A DNA stretch of 39,995 nucleotides, taken from NCBI RefSeq assembly GCF_030056665.1, contig NZ_JASHIG010000005.1, one strand, 5' to 3'. This document shows positions 1 through 8,007 of the stretch, piece by piece. Every line of letters starts with the position of its first letter. Position 1 is the stretch's first letter. The notes under the pieces were generated by a model. The model did not search any database, was not told where the DNA came from, and saw only the letters and a program-made list of their open reading frames with translations. The stretch is from Flectobacillus roseus (lineage in GTDB: Bacteria > Bacteroidota > Bacteroidia > Cytophagales > Spirosomataceae). Position numbers and translations under genes: made by a program.

Positions 1-1
1 T

Positions 2-178
2 GGCATCATTGACGAAGATCTCTATAAAGAAAGATACTCTATTGAAAGAACTAATGCATGAATAGATAGTTACAGGTCCTTGTTAAATCGATTCGATACA
101 ACGCTTTCAAGTTGGATAGGTTTTAACTTTATAGCATTTATTATCATCGCATTGAAGAAAATCAAAAAGTCAAGATGA
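2..178 (+). pseudogene. C-terminal remnant of an IS5-type DDE transposase, 5' end outside window
   Basis: Reading from base 2 gives a C-terminal transposase tail with the segments YKERYSIERTNA and DSYRSLLNRF, followed by a hydrophobic FIAFIIIALKKI end and a TGA stop at 176-178. The ERTNAW-type motif, carrying the last acidic residue of the DDE/D triad, followed by a hydrophobic tail is typical of IS5/IS4-group transposases. An in-frame TGA at 59-61 stands where the family normally has Trp in ERTNAW, so the copy is almost certainly dead. The rest of the gene lies left of the window, and no inverted end of the element was recognised to the right. The family is assigned from remembered motifs. 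The broken frame is seen directly. Confidence 0.7.
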
Positions 179-240
179 CTTCAATGTATTATTTTCATAA
201 TTTGACACTTACATCTGATTTTAGTTATAACCATGATAAA

Positions 241-272
241 AATAAAAGCCCTTCAATCGAAGGGCTTTTATT
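241..272. terminator. Bidirectional terminator between the IS remnant and the PorE-like gene
   Basis: Two perfect 14-nt arms (241-254 and 259-272) around the loop AATC form a GC-centred hairpin with stem core AAGCCCTTC. U-rich tracts flank it in both directions (TTATTTTT on plus, TTATTTTTATC on minus). It lies 46 bp past the stop of the minus-strand gene ending at 318 and should end that transcript. Confidence 0.85.
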
Positions 273-317
273 TTTCTAACCTAAAAAACACATCTAAATT
301 TCTCTTTATTACGATTG

Positions 318-2579
318 TTATTTTACAGATATAATTCTAAACTCTGTTCTGCGGTTTTCTTGGTGTTGTTTTTCATCACAAATTATTCCATCCACACATT
401 CATTCACCAGTTCTGTTTCGCCATATCCATTTGACACTAATCTTGATGGGTCAATACCTCGCATAGCTAAGTAATCAACTACGGCTCTGGCACGGTTTGC
501 CGAAAGTTGCATATTGAAGTTATCACTTGAGCGAGCATCTGTATGCGAACGAATCTCGATAGTCATTGCAGGATACTTACGAAGCAACGGCAATAATGTT
601 TTTTCTAGTTCACGAGCTGCGTCTGGGCGAATAAAGAATTTTCCATAGTCGTAATAAATATTTTTCAACTTGAAAATATCTCCTTCTCCATACATTCCCT
701 GAATATTCTGAACTACTTCTCCACTCGATTTAACTTTACCAATTTTCTCTGTGTTAGTAGCATACTTATCTTTTTCAGCAGTCAGCTTGTGGTCGTCTCC
801 TGGTTTTACCTGAAACTCATAGCCACCATCTGGTCCTGTTGTTACAGTTTGCTTCGTTTTGTCTTTTTCGTTTTCCAACGTTACCTGAACACCAGCCATA
901 GGTTGGTCGTTTACTTCAGATTTTACGACACCTTTCAGCACCGCCAAAGGAGCTTTTTCGAGATATAACTCTAAGGTTGTTTTCTGAGCAGTATTACTTT
1001 TAGTAGAATATGCCACCGAGTTCATCAGATAGCCCTCTTTAATAGCTTTAAACTCGTACTCAGCATTGGCTTCCATACAAATACTGGTCGAGCCATCAAC
1101 GCCTGTCACTCTCAATTCACGACTTTCAGCATTTACCGTGATACGAACGTCAACGTTTTCAAGTGGTTGTTTCGACGCTGCATCATAGACAATCAAAGTC
1201 AGAGGACGACAAACACGTTTGAAGCTATAGATATTATCATCACTTAAACCAGACTTACGGTTTGACGAGAAAAATCCACTTGTACGAGTAGCATCTGTTA
1301 TGATTCCAAAATCATCTTGCGGAGAGTTCAACGGAGCACCTAAGTTATTTACGCCTCTGTACGCTACACCATCTTTAATTTCTGCAAAAAACATATCGAG
1401 ACCACCTAGTCCTTCATGACCGTCAGAAGCAAAATAGAGATTTCCAGTTGGGTCAACAAATGGGAACATTTCATTACCCTCAGAGTTGATTTCTTTTCCC
1501 ATATTTACGGGGGTTCCCCAATTTCCATCGCTGTATTCTACCACATAAATATCTGTACCGCCATAACCACCAGGCATATCTGACACAAAATACAATTTGG
1601 TATTATCAGGTGTCAAAGCTGGGTGTCCACAAGAGTATTCATCAGAATTAAATGGTAGTTCTTTAATATTACTCCAATTGTCTTTTACCAAATCAGCAAT
1701 GTATAATTTCAGCTTATTGGTACCATCTTTAGATTCTCTGGTTTTACCTTTATTAAAATTGTTACGAGTAAAAATGGCTTTTTGCTCCCCTTGAAAAAAT
1801 ACTGCAGGTCCCTCATGGTATTTTGTATTAATCACACGGCTAAATTCTTCTACTTTATTAACATCGCCTGTTGATTTCAAGGTTTTATTACTACTACTCG
1901 CAACAACACCACCCAAAGCAGCCGCTTTTTGCACCATACCCGACTTGAGTTGTGCGGTATCTGGCACAAAGTATAAGTCTAAAAATGGCGTTTGGTTCCA
2001 GCCATAAACACGTTTCACTGCGCCCGACTCATCACGAGCAGAACAAAACACCAAACCACCTTTATAGAACATCGGGCTAAAATCCGCTTGGTTTGAGTTG
2101 ATTGGAAGATATTCGACTTGATACGAAGAAGAGTCTCTATAGAAACGACTCATTTCCATGTATGAAACCGTAAACTTTTTACTACGAACATCAGCAGTTT
2201 GTTTTTCTCCGTAAATCGAATAATACTTTTGTGAATCACGGTATTTGCCGTTTGAAGCCAAAGCCTGTGCATAATAAAGATAATTCTCAGACTCTACGTC
2301 TGGGAAGTTTTTTAATAAGTCACTATATGCTTTTTCGGCATTTTTGGTATCCTGAATACGACGATAACAGTAGGCTAATTTTTTCAAGGCTTCTTTACGA
2401 ACAGCGGCGTCCAGTTTTGAATCAGACAGCACGTCTTCGTACAAGCGAATGGCCGACATGTAACTAAGTTGCTCATACTCTCTATTGGCTGCCTTAAACT
2501 TAGCTTGTCCCCAAGCGCTGTTAGCAGAAATAGCAAAGAGTAAGACAATACTCAGTAGAATATGTAATGATTTGTTCAT
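318..2579 (-). CDS. PorE-like outer-membrane/periplasmic protein: TPR, PD40 propeller, carboxypeptidase-regulatory repeats, OmpA domain
   Basis: This 753-residue protein starts with a signal peptide ending near ANSAWGQ. The order is TPR-like helices (about 30-130), a WD40-like/PD40 beta-propeller (about 165-455, with blades such as LYFVSDMPGGYGGTDIYVV and LYFASDGHEGLGGLDMFF), two carboxypeptidase-regulatory-like folds (about 460-625), and a C-terminal OmpA peptidoglycan-binding domain (about 640-753, IEIRSHTDARSSDNFN and LSANRARAVVDYL). The same four-part order is known for PorE of the type IX secretion system, which tethers the secretion ring to peptidoglycan. Related proteins with this order also occur beside PorP/SprF genes. 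No such partner is adjacent here, so assignment to type IX secretion is inferred. The ATG at 2579 gives a complete signal peptide. The gene stands alone, with a terminator downstream. Confidence 0.85.
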   Translation of the reverse strand: MNKSLHILLSIVLLFAISANSAWGQAKFKAANREYEQLSYMSAIRLYEDVLSDSKLDAAVRKEALKKLAYCYRRIQDTKNAEKAYSDLLKNFPDVESENYLYYAQALASNGKYRDSQKYYSIYGEKQTADVRSKKFTVSYMEMSRFYRDSSSYQVEYLPINSNQADFSPMFYKGGLVFCSARDESGAVKRVYGWNQTPFLDLYFVPDTAQLKSGMVQKAAALGGVVASSSNKTLKSTGDVNKVEEFSRVINTKYHEGPAVFFQGEQKAIFTRNNFNKGKTRESKDGTNKLKLYIADLVKDNWSNIKELPFNSDEYSCGHPALTPDNTKLYFVSDMPGGYGGTDIYVVEYSDGNWGTPVNMGKEINSEGNEMFPFVDPTGNLYFASDGHEGLGGLDMFFAEIKDGVAYRGVNNLGAPLNSPQDDFGIITDATRTSGFFSSNRKSGLSDDNIYSFKRVCRPLTLIVYDAASKQPLENVDVRITVNAESRELRVTGVDGSTSICMEANAEYEFKAIKEGYLMNSVAYSTKSNTAQKTTLELYLEKAPLAVLKGVVKSEVNDQPMAGVQVTLENEKDKTKQTVTTGPDGGYEFQVKPGDDHKLTAEKDKYATNTEKIGKVKSSGEVVQNIQGMYGEGDIFKLKNIYYDYGKFFIRPDAARELEKTLLPLLRKYPAMTIEIRSHTDARSSDNFNMQLSANRARAVVDYLAMRGIDPSRLVSNGYGETELVNECVDGIICDEKQHQENRRTEFRIISVK

Positions 2580-2981
2580 GATAGGATTTTAGGCTAAATC
2601 GTTTTACAAAGTAAGTATATAGAATGATAAAGAAATGGTTCTTAAAACAAGTTTAGAAACATAACTCCTTGATTTTCATATTTAGTGCATTCTGTACATT
2701 CCATTTACAGAGTAAAATGCTTTATGAAATCCGATTAGCCTTGTTTGATTTCTGTAGACAAAAAGGTGTATCTACAAGAAGTTGGTTAATACTAAAACTA
2801 CTATTTTGGCGAAACTCTGCCTTTCAAACTTTCGGAAGAATGACAGAAAATTATGAAAGCAAAAAACAAATAGCGTGCCAAAAAGTGGACACACGACTCT
2901 CTGAAGTATCAAAGCCGTTATACCTCGGTGGTACAACGGCTTTGATTATGGTAGAAATCTTTGAAGATATAAGTCAGATAG
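2580..2981. other. 402-bp spacer with a strong 12-nt-arm palindrome and no convincing gene
   Basis: No coding region on either strand looks real. A plus-strand open frame (2669-3004) has no recognisable family and runs into the 3' end of the MFS gene. The only clear structure is an inverted repeat with perfect 12-nt arms at 2908-2919 and 2935-2946 (ATCAAAGCCGTT / AACGGCTTTGAT) around a partly paired loop. It could end the MFS transcript on the minus strand, but no U-tract follows it. Confidence 0.5.
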
Positions 2982-4244
2982 TTAGTCTGTCACCTTCATT
3001 TTAAACAATTCTTTTGAACGAATCCACACAATGGACACAATAATCATAGTCATAGTACCGCCAAAAATTACCGATGGCACTGTTCCCATCAGCTTGGCGA
3101 GTACACCTGATTCAAAAGCGCCGATTTCGTTGGAAGAACTCACAAAAATCCCATTCACTGCCGATACACGCCCACGCATTTCGTCTGGAGTCCAATATCG
3201 CAATACCGTCTGACGCACAATTACACTTACACTGTCGAAAGCGCCCGTAAAAAACAAAGCAATCACCGAAATCCATAAATTTGTTGAAACCGCAAAAATC
3301 AATGTGGCCAATCCAAAGCCTCCAACAGCCAGCAATAAATTTCGCCATGCGTGTTTTAATGGCGGAAAATATACCATCATAAACATGGTTAAAATTGCTC
3401 CTATTGATGGCGCTGCACGCAAAATACCCAAGCCCTCGGCTCCTACTTTAAGGATATCTTCAGCATAGATAGGCAATAGGGCAATAACTCCACCAAACAG
3501 TACCGAAAACAAATCAAGCGAGATTGAATAAAGGATAATTTTTGTTTTGAAAACAAAAGCGATTCCCTCTTTAAGACTTTGGAAAATATTTACTTTCTCT
3601 TCTACTTTTTCAGGAATTGGCGGTGCTGTGATGGTGCTAATTAAGAGCATTACAGTACACAAAAGTGCTACCACAAACCAAAGAGAATTTGTCAATCCCC
3701 AATAAGCATACATAAAACCCGCTAAACCTGGTCCTAAAATAGCTCCTGCTTGCCAAAAAGAACTTGCCCATGTAGTTGCATTCGCAAACACTTCTTTCGG
3801 AATCAAAAATGGATTTAAAGACGAAGAGGCTGGCGAATAAAACCCTTTGGCTAAGCCTATCAAAAATATTACGCCATAAATGATGGGCAATAAATTGTGT
3901 TGCGGCAACTGGGTAGTTGAATGTGTAGCCCAAACCAAAATAACTGAGCTCAGAATGATGACACTTAAACTTAGCATCAAAATGGTTTTCTTGTTATAAA
4001 GGTCGGCTAAATGGCCTCCAAATAATGCCAAAGAGATATACGGAAGTGCCTCCGCCAAGCCAATGAGCCCCAGCGCCATAGGGTCGTGTGTAACCTTGTA
4101 CATTTCGTATCCAAGCAATACTTCTTGAATCAACAAGGCCATTGTAATAAAACTATTAGCAAACATATATGCCACAAACTGTGGATATTTCAACGCCTCA
4201 TAAGGCGATTTTTTTGCAGATGGTGGTGTTAGTTGCTCGCTCAT
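2982..4244 (-). CDS. MFS transporter (DHA3/enterobactin-exporter-like)
   Basis: This 420-residue protein has twelve predicted membrane segments and the major-facilitator loop GGHLADLYNKKT between the second and third helices. A second, weaker loop DEMRGRVSAVNG lies in the C-terminal half. Sequence flavour matches the MFS_3/DHA3 group, which exports small hydrophobic compounds or siderophores. The substrate cannot be read from sequence. The start is placed at 4244, where ATGA couples it to the stop of the upstream gene (4-bp overlap). A longer frame to 4298 would run back inside the neighbour's 3' end and adds no conserved sequence. Translational coupling with the UbiA-like gene implies co-expression. 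Confidence 0.85.
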   Translation of the reverse strand: MSEQLTPPSAKKSPYEALKYPQFVAYMFANSFITMALLIQEVLLGYEMYKVTHDPMALGLIGLAEALPYISLALFGGHLADLYNKKTILMLSLSVIILSSVILVWATHSTTQLPQHNLLPIIYGVIFLIGLAKGFYSPASSSLNPFLIPKEVFANATTWASSFWQAGAILGPGLAGFMYAYWGLTNSLWFVVALLCTVMLLISTITAPPIPEKVEEKVNIFQSLKEGIAFVFKTKIILYSISLDLFSVLFGGVIALLPIYAEDILKVGAEGLGILRAAPSIGAILTMFMMVYFPPLKHAWRNLLLAVGGFGLATLIFAVSTNLWISVIALFFTGAFDSVSVIVRQTVLRYWTPDEMRGRVSAVNGIFVSSSNEIGAFESGVLAKLMGTVPSVIFGGTMTMIIVSIVWIRSKELFKMKVTD

Positions 4245-5086
4245 CCAATCAGAATAAAAAGAAATAAAGGAAGTAAAAATATGCCATCTCCAACCCAACG
4301 ATAACGATCATTTTTCACAAAAAATGATTCAAAATACGTTATTAACACTAGCACGGTACTCATGATGATTTCGACGATTCCTAAACCGATCGAATATGAA
4401 TACGTACTATGCCAAAGGATTAAAGATATGGCTATGAGATTGATTACAAAAAGTCCATATAAAATTTGTCGAGAAGCACGTGCTCCCCACATTGACCCTA
4501 ATGAGTGTACCTGAGGATATTTCTGTTGCTCAAATGCCGAAAAAAGCAATAAATTTTGAAAAGCTATCACAAAAAAAACGCCTGCCAAAGCCCAATCCAT
4601 CCAACCAAATACGCGCGAATGCTGCACGATAGCCGTTCCACACACACCCGACGCATACACAAAAGCCGTAACTGGTTCTTTGTAAGCCTGAAAGATGCTA
4701 TCTGAGGACAATTTACTCACGACTACCAAATAAATAGACGTGATAAAAGCAATGCCAAAACCTACCATTAAGGTTAAGTAGGTGATATGTCCCAAAAGAT
4801 AAACGCCCAATAACATGGCTAGGGCCACAGATAGCTTCAAAACTTTGGCATACTGCTTATGAAAACGATGCCTTGGAGTTGCTATTTGTTCGGGCTTTAA
4901 GTTATCCAATTGTCTATCTAAGGTGTATATAATAAACACCGCAATACCCAACAACCACGTACTGGTTGTTGCATGGGTAAACTTGCCTTCTGGTAGTCGC
5001 AAAAAAGCCGAATGACAAATCATGGCTCCAGCTACTACATCTAAGCTCAAGAGGTTTATTATTTCTAAAAAGCGCTTTAGGATCAT
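4241..5086 (-). CDS. UbiA-like multi-pass membrane protein
   Basis: The product has 281 residues and about eight hydrophobic helices. The segment YTLDRQLDN near residue 55 resembles the first Asp-rich motif (NxxxDxxxD) of UbiA prenyltransferases, and LSSDSIFQAYKEPVT sits roughly where the second would be, though neither matches well. The family transfers prenyl groups to aromatic acceptors in the membrane. With degenerate motifs, catalytic activity is uncertain. The ATG at 5086 is preferred; a TTG two codons upstream (5092) is also in frame. It follows the MOSC gene by about 50 bp and overlaps the MFS gene by 4 bp, so the three form one unit. Confidence 0.6.
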   Translation of the reverse strand: MILKRFLEIINLLSLDVVAGAMICHSAFLRLPEGKFTHATTSTWLLGIAVFIIYTLDRQLDNLKPEQIATPRHRFHKQYAKVLKLSVALAMLLGVYLLGHITYLTLMVGFGIAFITSIYLVVVSKLSSDSIFQAYKEPVTAFVYASGVCGTAIVQHSRVFGWMDWALAGVFFVIAFQNLLLFSAFEQQKYPQVHSLGSMWGARASRQILYGLFVINLIAISLILWHSTYSYSIGLGIVEIIMSTVLVLITYFESFFVKNDRYRWVGDGIFLLPLFLFILIG

Positions 5087-5136
5087 ATTCAAATGCTACC
5101 GCCACAATCTAAGCGCGCAATTGCTTTGTATAGCTT

Positions 5137-5967
5137 TTAACTTATCGAAAACTTAGCCAACTGGCGTGTTGTTTGCACTGTTATTTCTTCTCCTACACTT
5201 ACTGTTCCAGTTTGAACAATCAGTACATTTTGTCCAAACAAGATTTTATTTCCAGCTTTTCTGTAGGTCGAAAGGGTGTGTAATGGTTCTTTTCCAGTCT
5301 TCTGCCCTGTTTCGTGATTCAAGGTGGTGACAATACACCTTGAGCATGGTTTTACCCCTTTAAAAGATGTTTTACCTATCGAAAACTCAAACCAAGACTC
5401 TTCTTCAAAAGCACTCCCTCCAGTAAAGACAAAATTTGGACGAAAACGATTAATCGAAATTTGTTTTTCTAAACGATTATTCAAATCGTCTAAGGACGAC
5501 TGTCCAATTACCAAAATAGGATACCCATCCGAAAAAGAGGTTATATCTTCAGGCGTTTGGGCATACTGGGGATCAACAGGTCGTAAACTTTCGTCAGGCA
5601 TATAGACCAATCTTACAGGTTTACCAAGCAATTCACTAAACCATGCACTTGCCACCTCGGATACCTCATGCGCATCCATCTCATCATCCCAAACTTCTAC
5701 GGTAATGGCCTCAGGTAGGTATTCTCCGATATTTACCGACAATATTTTTGCTGTAGGACTATGTGTAACATGAAGTGTATTCGCTTCAATAGCCGTTTTA
5801 AACAATGCCAAATCTCCCACTTGTCGTTGAGTGACAAACACGTTGTCGGCATCAATAAGCATCCATCGACGGTCATATTTTAGTCCACGAGTAGTGACTT
5901 CTGTTTGTTGGACACTAAAACCACCTAGAGATTTGACAGGATAAATCCAGATTTCAGAAAGTTGCAT
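5137..5967 (-). CDS. MOSC domain protein (YcbX/mARC type)
   Basis: The 276-residue protein has an N-terminal MOSC beta-barrel (about 1-120, opening LSEIWIYPVKSLGG) and a C-terminal MOSC domain. The latter carries the Cys motif KPCSRCIVTT (Cys208 and Cys211), one Cys of which ligates molybdenum cofactor in YcbX/mARC proteins, and RFRPNFVF upstream. These are small molybdoenzymes that reduce N-hydroxylated bases and similar compounds, usually with a separate electron donor. Unlike E. coli YcbX, no ferredoxin domain follows: the chain ends at about 276 residues. It is first in the unit with the UbiA-like and MFS genes. The ATG at 5967 directly starts the barrel. Confidence 0.88.
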   Translation of the reverse strand: MQLSEIWIYPVKSLGGFSVQQTEVTTRGLKYDRRWMLIDADNVFVTQRQVGDLALFKTAIEANTLHVTHSPTAKILSVNIGEYLPEAITVEVWDDEMDAHEVSEVASAWFSELLGKPVRLVYMPDESLRPVDPQYAQTPEDITSFSDGYPILVIGQSSLDDLNNRLEKQISINRFRPNFVFTGGSAFEEESWFEFSIGKTSFKGVKPCSRCIVTTLNHETGQKTGKEPLHTLSTYRKAGNKILFGQNVLIVQTGTVSVGEEITVQTTRQLAKFSIS

Positions 5968-6093
5968 AGTCGTTTTTTTACTTTAAAATTCTCAGACTGT
6001 TTTTACATTATTATGCCATAGGCTGTAAGCATTAGGCAAAATGTTTATTTTATTTCAGAAAACATTGATTTTTTACGTTGTCTCAAATAACTT

Positions 6094-6942
6094 TTATATC
6101 CACCTAAACACCCACTTGATCGTCACTGTATATAGTACCACAGCCAACAACCAGCCTATAATCATAAGCGGAAAGTTTAATTCGGTCATGGTTATTACAG
6201 AAGGCGAAGGCAATGCGCTATCGGGGTAAGTCACAAACAAGAAGGCATATATGTTATTAGAAGCATGTATGCCTAAAGCTAGTTCCAACTTTCCATCAAA
6301 ATAGGTCAATAAGGCAAAAAATAAGCCTACACCGATGTAATATGTCATAGCCAAACCAAAACCTACTTTTGCCGTTTCGGGATTAGCACTGTGCATTAAT
6401 CCGAAAAAGACAGAGCTAATCACAAGCCCCGCTACCACATTTCTCGAACCAATTGCTTGAAATAAATAACCTCTAAATATGAGTTCTTCACAACTAGTTT
6501 GAATGGGCAAAAATAAGAAACCGACGATAAATGCAGGTAACCATTGTTGAGGATTCCAAGTAAAGCGGTACATCTCAGGAAAAACCAAATACATACCAAA
6601 TTCTACGATTGCGGTACATACCAGCCATACTGCCGCAGAACTAGCAACACGTTTCCAATTGACAGAGCTTTGTGGAGTAATCAGGGTTTGAAATGCTCGG
6701 TGATGGCTATTTTTCAACCAAACCCATAACATCAAAATTCCTCCAGCAAAACTGCCTATTGCCACCAACAAATACCAATGCGAAGCCACAGTTGGATATC
6801 CACCTTTTGTATCTGTAACCAGCACTTGCGGAATACTAAATATCAATAGCGCCAGCAATACCAAAATCATACCTACAACATATCTCCAAGGCTGATTATT
6901 ACCTATTTTGGCTTGTGCCAGAAAATCATTTTGTGCTAACAT
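6094..6942 (-). CDS. CPBP (CAAX/Abi) family intramembrane protease
   Basis: This 282-residue membrane protein carries the CPBP signature. EELIFRGYL with Glu152-Glu153 and Arg157 is motif 1, His184 in FFGLMHSANP is motif 2, and His226 in GIHASNN is motif 3. These Glu and His residues form the metal/catalytic site of CAAX-type prenyl endopeptidases and glutamic intramembrane proteases. About eight hydrophobic segments are visible, and the N-terminus before the first is polar. Bacterial members process membrane peptides or serve in bacteriocin self-immunity, and the target here is unknown. It is a single gene. A candidate -7 element lies upstream at 7007-7014. Confidence 0.87.
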   Translation of the reverse strand: MLAQNDFLAQAKIGNNQPWRYVVGMILVLLALLIFSIPQVLVTDTKGGYPTVASHWYLLVAIGSFAGGILMLWVWLKNSHHRAFQTLITPQSSVNWKRVASSAAVWLVCTAIVEFGMYLVFPEMYRFTWNPQQWLPAFIVGFLFLPIQTSCEELIFRGYLFQAIGSRNVVAGLVISSVFFGLMHSANPETAKVGFGLAMTYYIGVGLFFALLTYFDGKLELALGIHASNNIYAFLFVTYPDSALPSPSVITMTELNFPLMIIGWLLAVVLYTVTIKWVFRWI

Positions 6943-7006
6943 AGAGGTTTGGGATTAGGTTAAATAGAAGGCTCAGCGTTCAGGTGTTTTGAAATTCTTT
7001 GTATTA

Positions 7007-7014
7007 CAAATGTA
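7007..7014 (-). promoter_or_regulatory. Candidate -7 element for the CPBP protease gene
   Basis: On the minus strand this reads TACATTTG, an exact match to the Bacteroidota -7 consensus TAnnTTTG, 65 bp upstream of the ATG at 6942. No TTG sits at the ideal -33 distance, so this is only a partial match. Confidence 0.3.
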
Positions 7015-7065
7015 AATGAAGAGGAGGTTACTTCCTTGAAAGGGTGTAGAAAAATACAAATAAAA

Positions 7066-7121
7066 AAACAGAGATAGGGATATTTTTAACATAGATTTAA
7101 AAAACATCTCTATCTCTGTTT
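7066..7121 (-). terminator. Terminator of the polysaccharide locus
   Basis: Sixteen-nt arms at 7066-7081 and 7106-7121 (AAACAGAGATAG- and its complement, one mismatch) flank a 24-nt loop. On the minus strand a run of T follows. It lies 24 bp past the stop of the FkbM gene and ends the minus-strand cluster. Confidence 0.8.
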
Positions 7122-7144
7122 GGCATTGTTTTACCCAAAACCAA

Positions 7145-7954
7145 TTATTTTTTCACTGCAAAAATATTCAACTGCAAATCCATCGAAGGATTGGCTTTGT
7201 AAGCATGATTTATAAACGGTACTGGTCTATCTTGGGCATCACGGATGAAGTATCTGAAACCATTTTTTGTCAAAATAGAAAGCAATACATCTAGGTCTTG
7301 CGGGCGATTTGGAAAAGAATGGTACTCAATAAAGATATGGTCGATATGTCCAATACTATCAGCACAATCTTGAAGTACCTCTACCTCGGCACCTTCGATA
7401 TCCATTTTCAACATTTGAATACTTGGATATTTTTTTAAATATTCCTTCAAACGGACAGACTCGATACGTTGTTTTTCGCCTTCACCATAAATCGAAGCAC
7501 CGTCCGAACCTTCGGTCACAAACTCGATTCCTTGGTCATGAACCCACACAGCTTTATCGACAATATTGACCCCTTGAATACCATTGGACGTCAAGTTATT
7601 TTTCAAGATTTTAGCAATTTGTGGGTCGGCCTCAAAAGCTGTAATATTAGCTTTTGGATACAGTTTTTTGAAGAACAAACAACTCGTACCAATATTAGCT
7701 CCACAATCCAAAATAACAGGGCTATCGGTACTACTTTGGAATCGATAACTTTGTCCCACAAAAATCTCTTCATGCTGAAACAAAAATGACATACAATCTG
7801 GCACTAAAAACGTGACCCCTTGAAACGAAATCGTTCGAGGTTGATAGCGTGGTACGGTACCAAATTTGGCCATTAAGCCCAACAATTCGCGCGCTTCTGG
7901 AGTGCGAATATGGTGGAACGGGTATTTTAAGAAATATTTTAAGGCAAATAACAT
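7145..7954 (-). CDS. FkbM family SAM-dependent methyltransferase
   Basis: The 269-residue protein has the class I methyltransferase motif I VILDCGANIGTSCLFFKK (about residues 83-100), the acidic motif AFEADP after strand 2, and the FkbM hallmark LKMDIEGAEVEVL near residue 190. FkbM-type enzymes O-methylate sugars and polyketides, and in polysaccharide loci they cap or decorate glycans. It is last in a run of glycan genes, 53 bp after the GT4 gene and followed by a strong terminator, so it most likely modifies a sugar of the polymer made by this locus. Sugar and position are unknown. Confidence 0.88.
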   Translation of the reverse strand: MLFALKYFLKYPFHHIRTPEARELLGLMAKFGTVPRYQPRTISFQGVTFLVPDCMSFLFQHEEIFVGQSYRFQSSTDSPVILDCGANIGTSCLFFKKLYPKANITAFEADPQIAKILKNNLTSNGIQGVNIVDKAVWVHDQGIEFVTEGSDGASIYGEGEKQRIESVRLKEYLKKYPSIQMLKMDIEGAEVEVLQDCADSIGHIDHIFIEYHSFPNRPQDLDVLLSILTKNGFRYFIRDAQDRPVPFINHAYKANPSMDLQLNIFAVKK

Positions 7955-8007
7955 AGTTTGGAATGCGTGATTATGGAGTTATAAAAACCTCTTTTTCAAA
8001 TCAAAAC

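Noticed and set aside
59..61. Recoded TGA (selenocysteine or Trp) in the transposase tail
   Set aside because: No other gene in the window uses internal TGA. A nonsense mutation in an insertion-sequence remnant is simpler.
2669..3004. 111-codon plus-strand open frame in the spacer after the PorE-like gene
   Set aside because: No recognisable family, odd composition, runs through a palindrome and into the 3' end of the MFS gene on the other strand.
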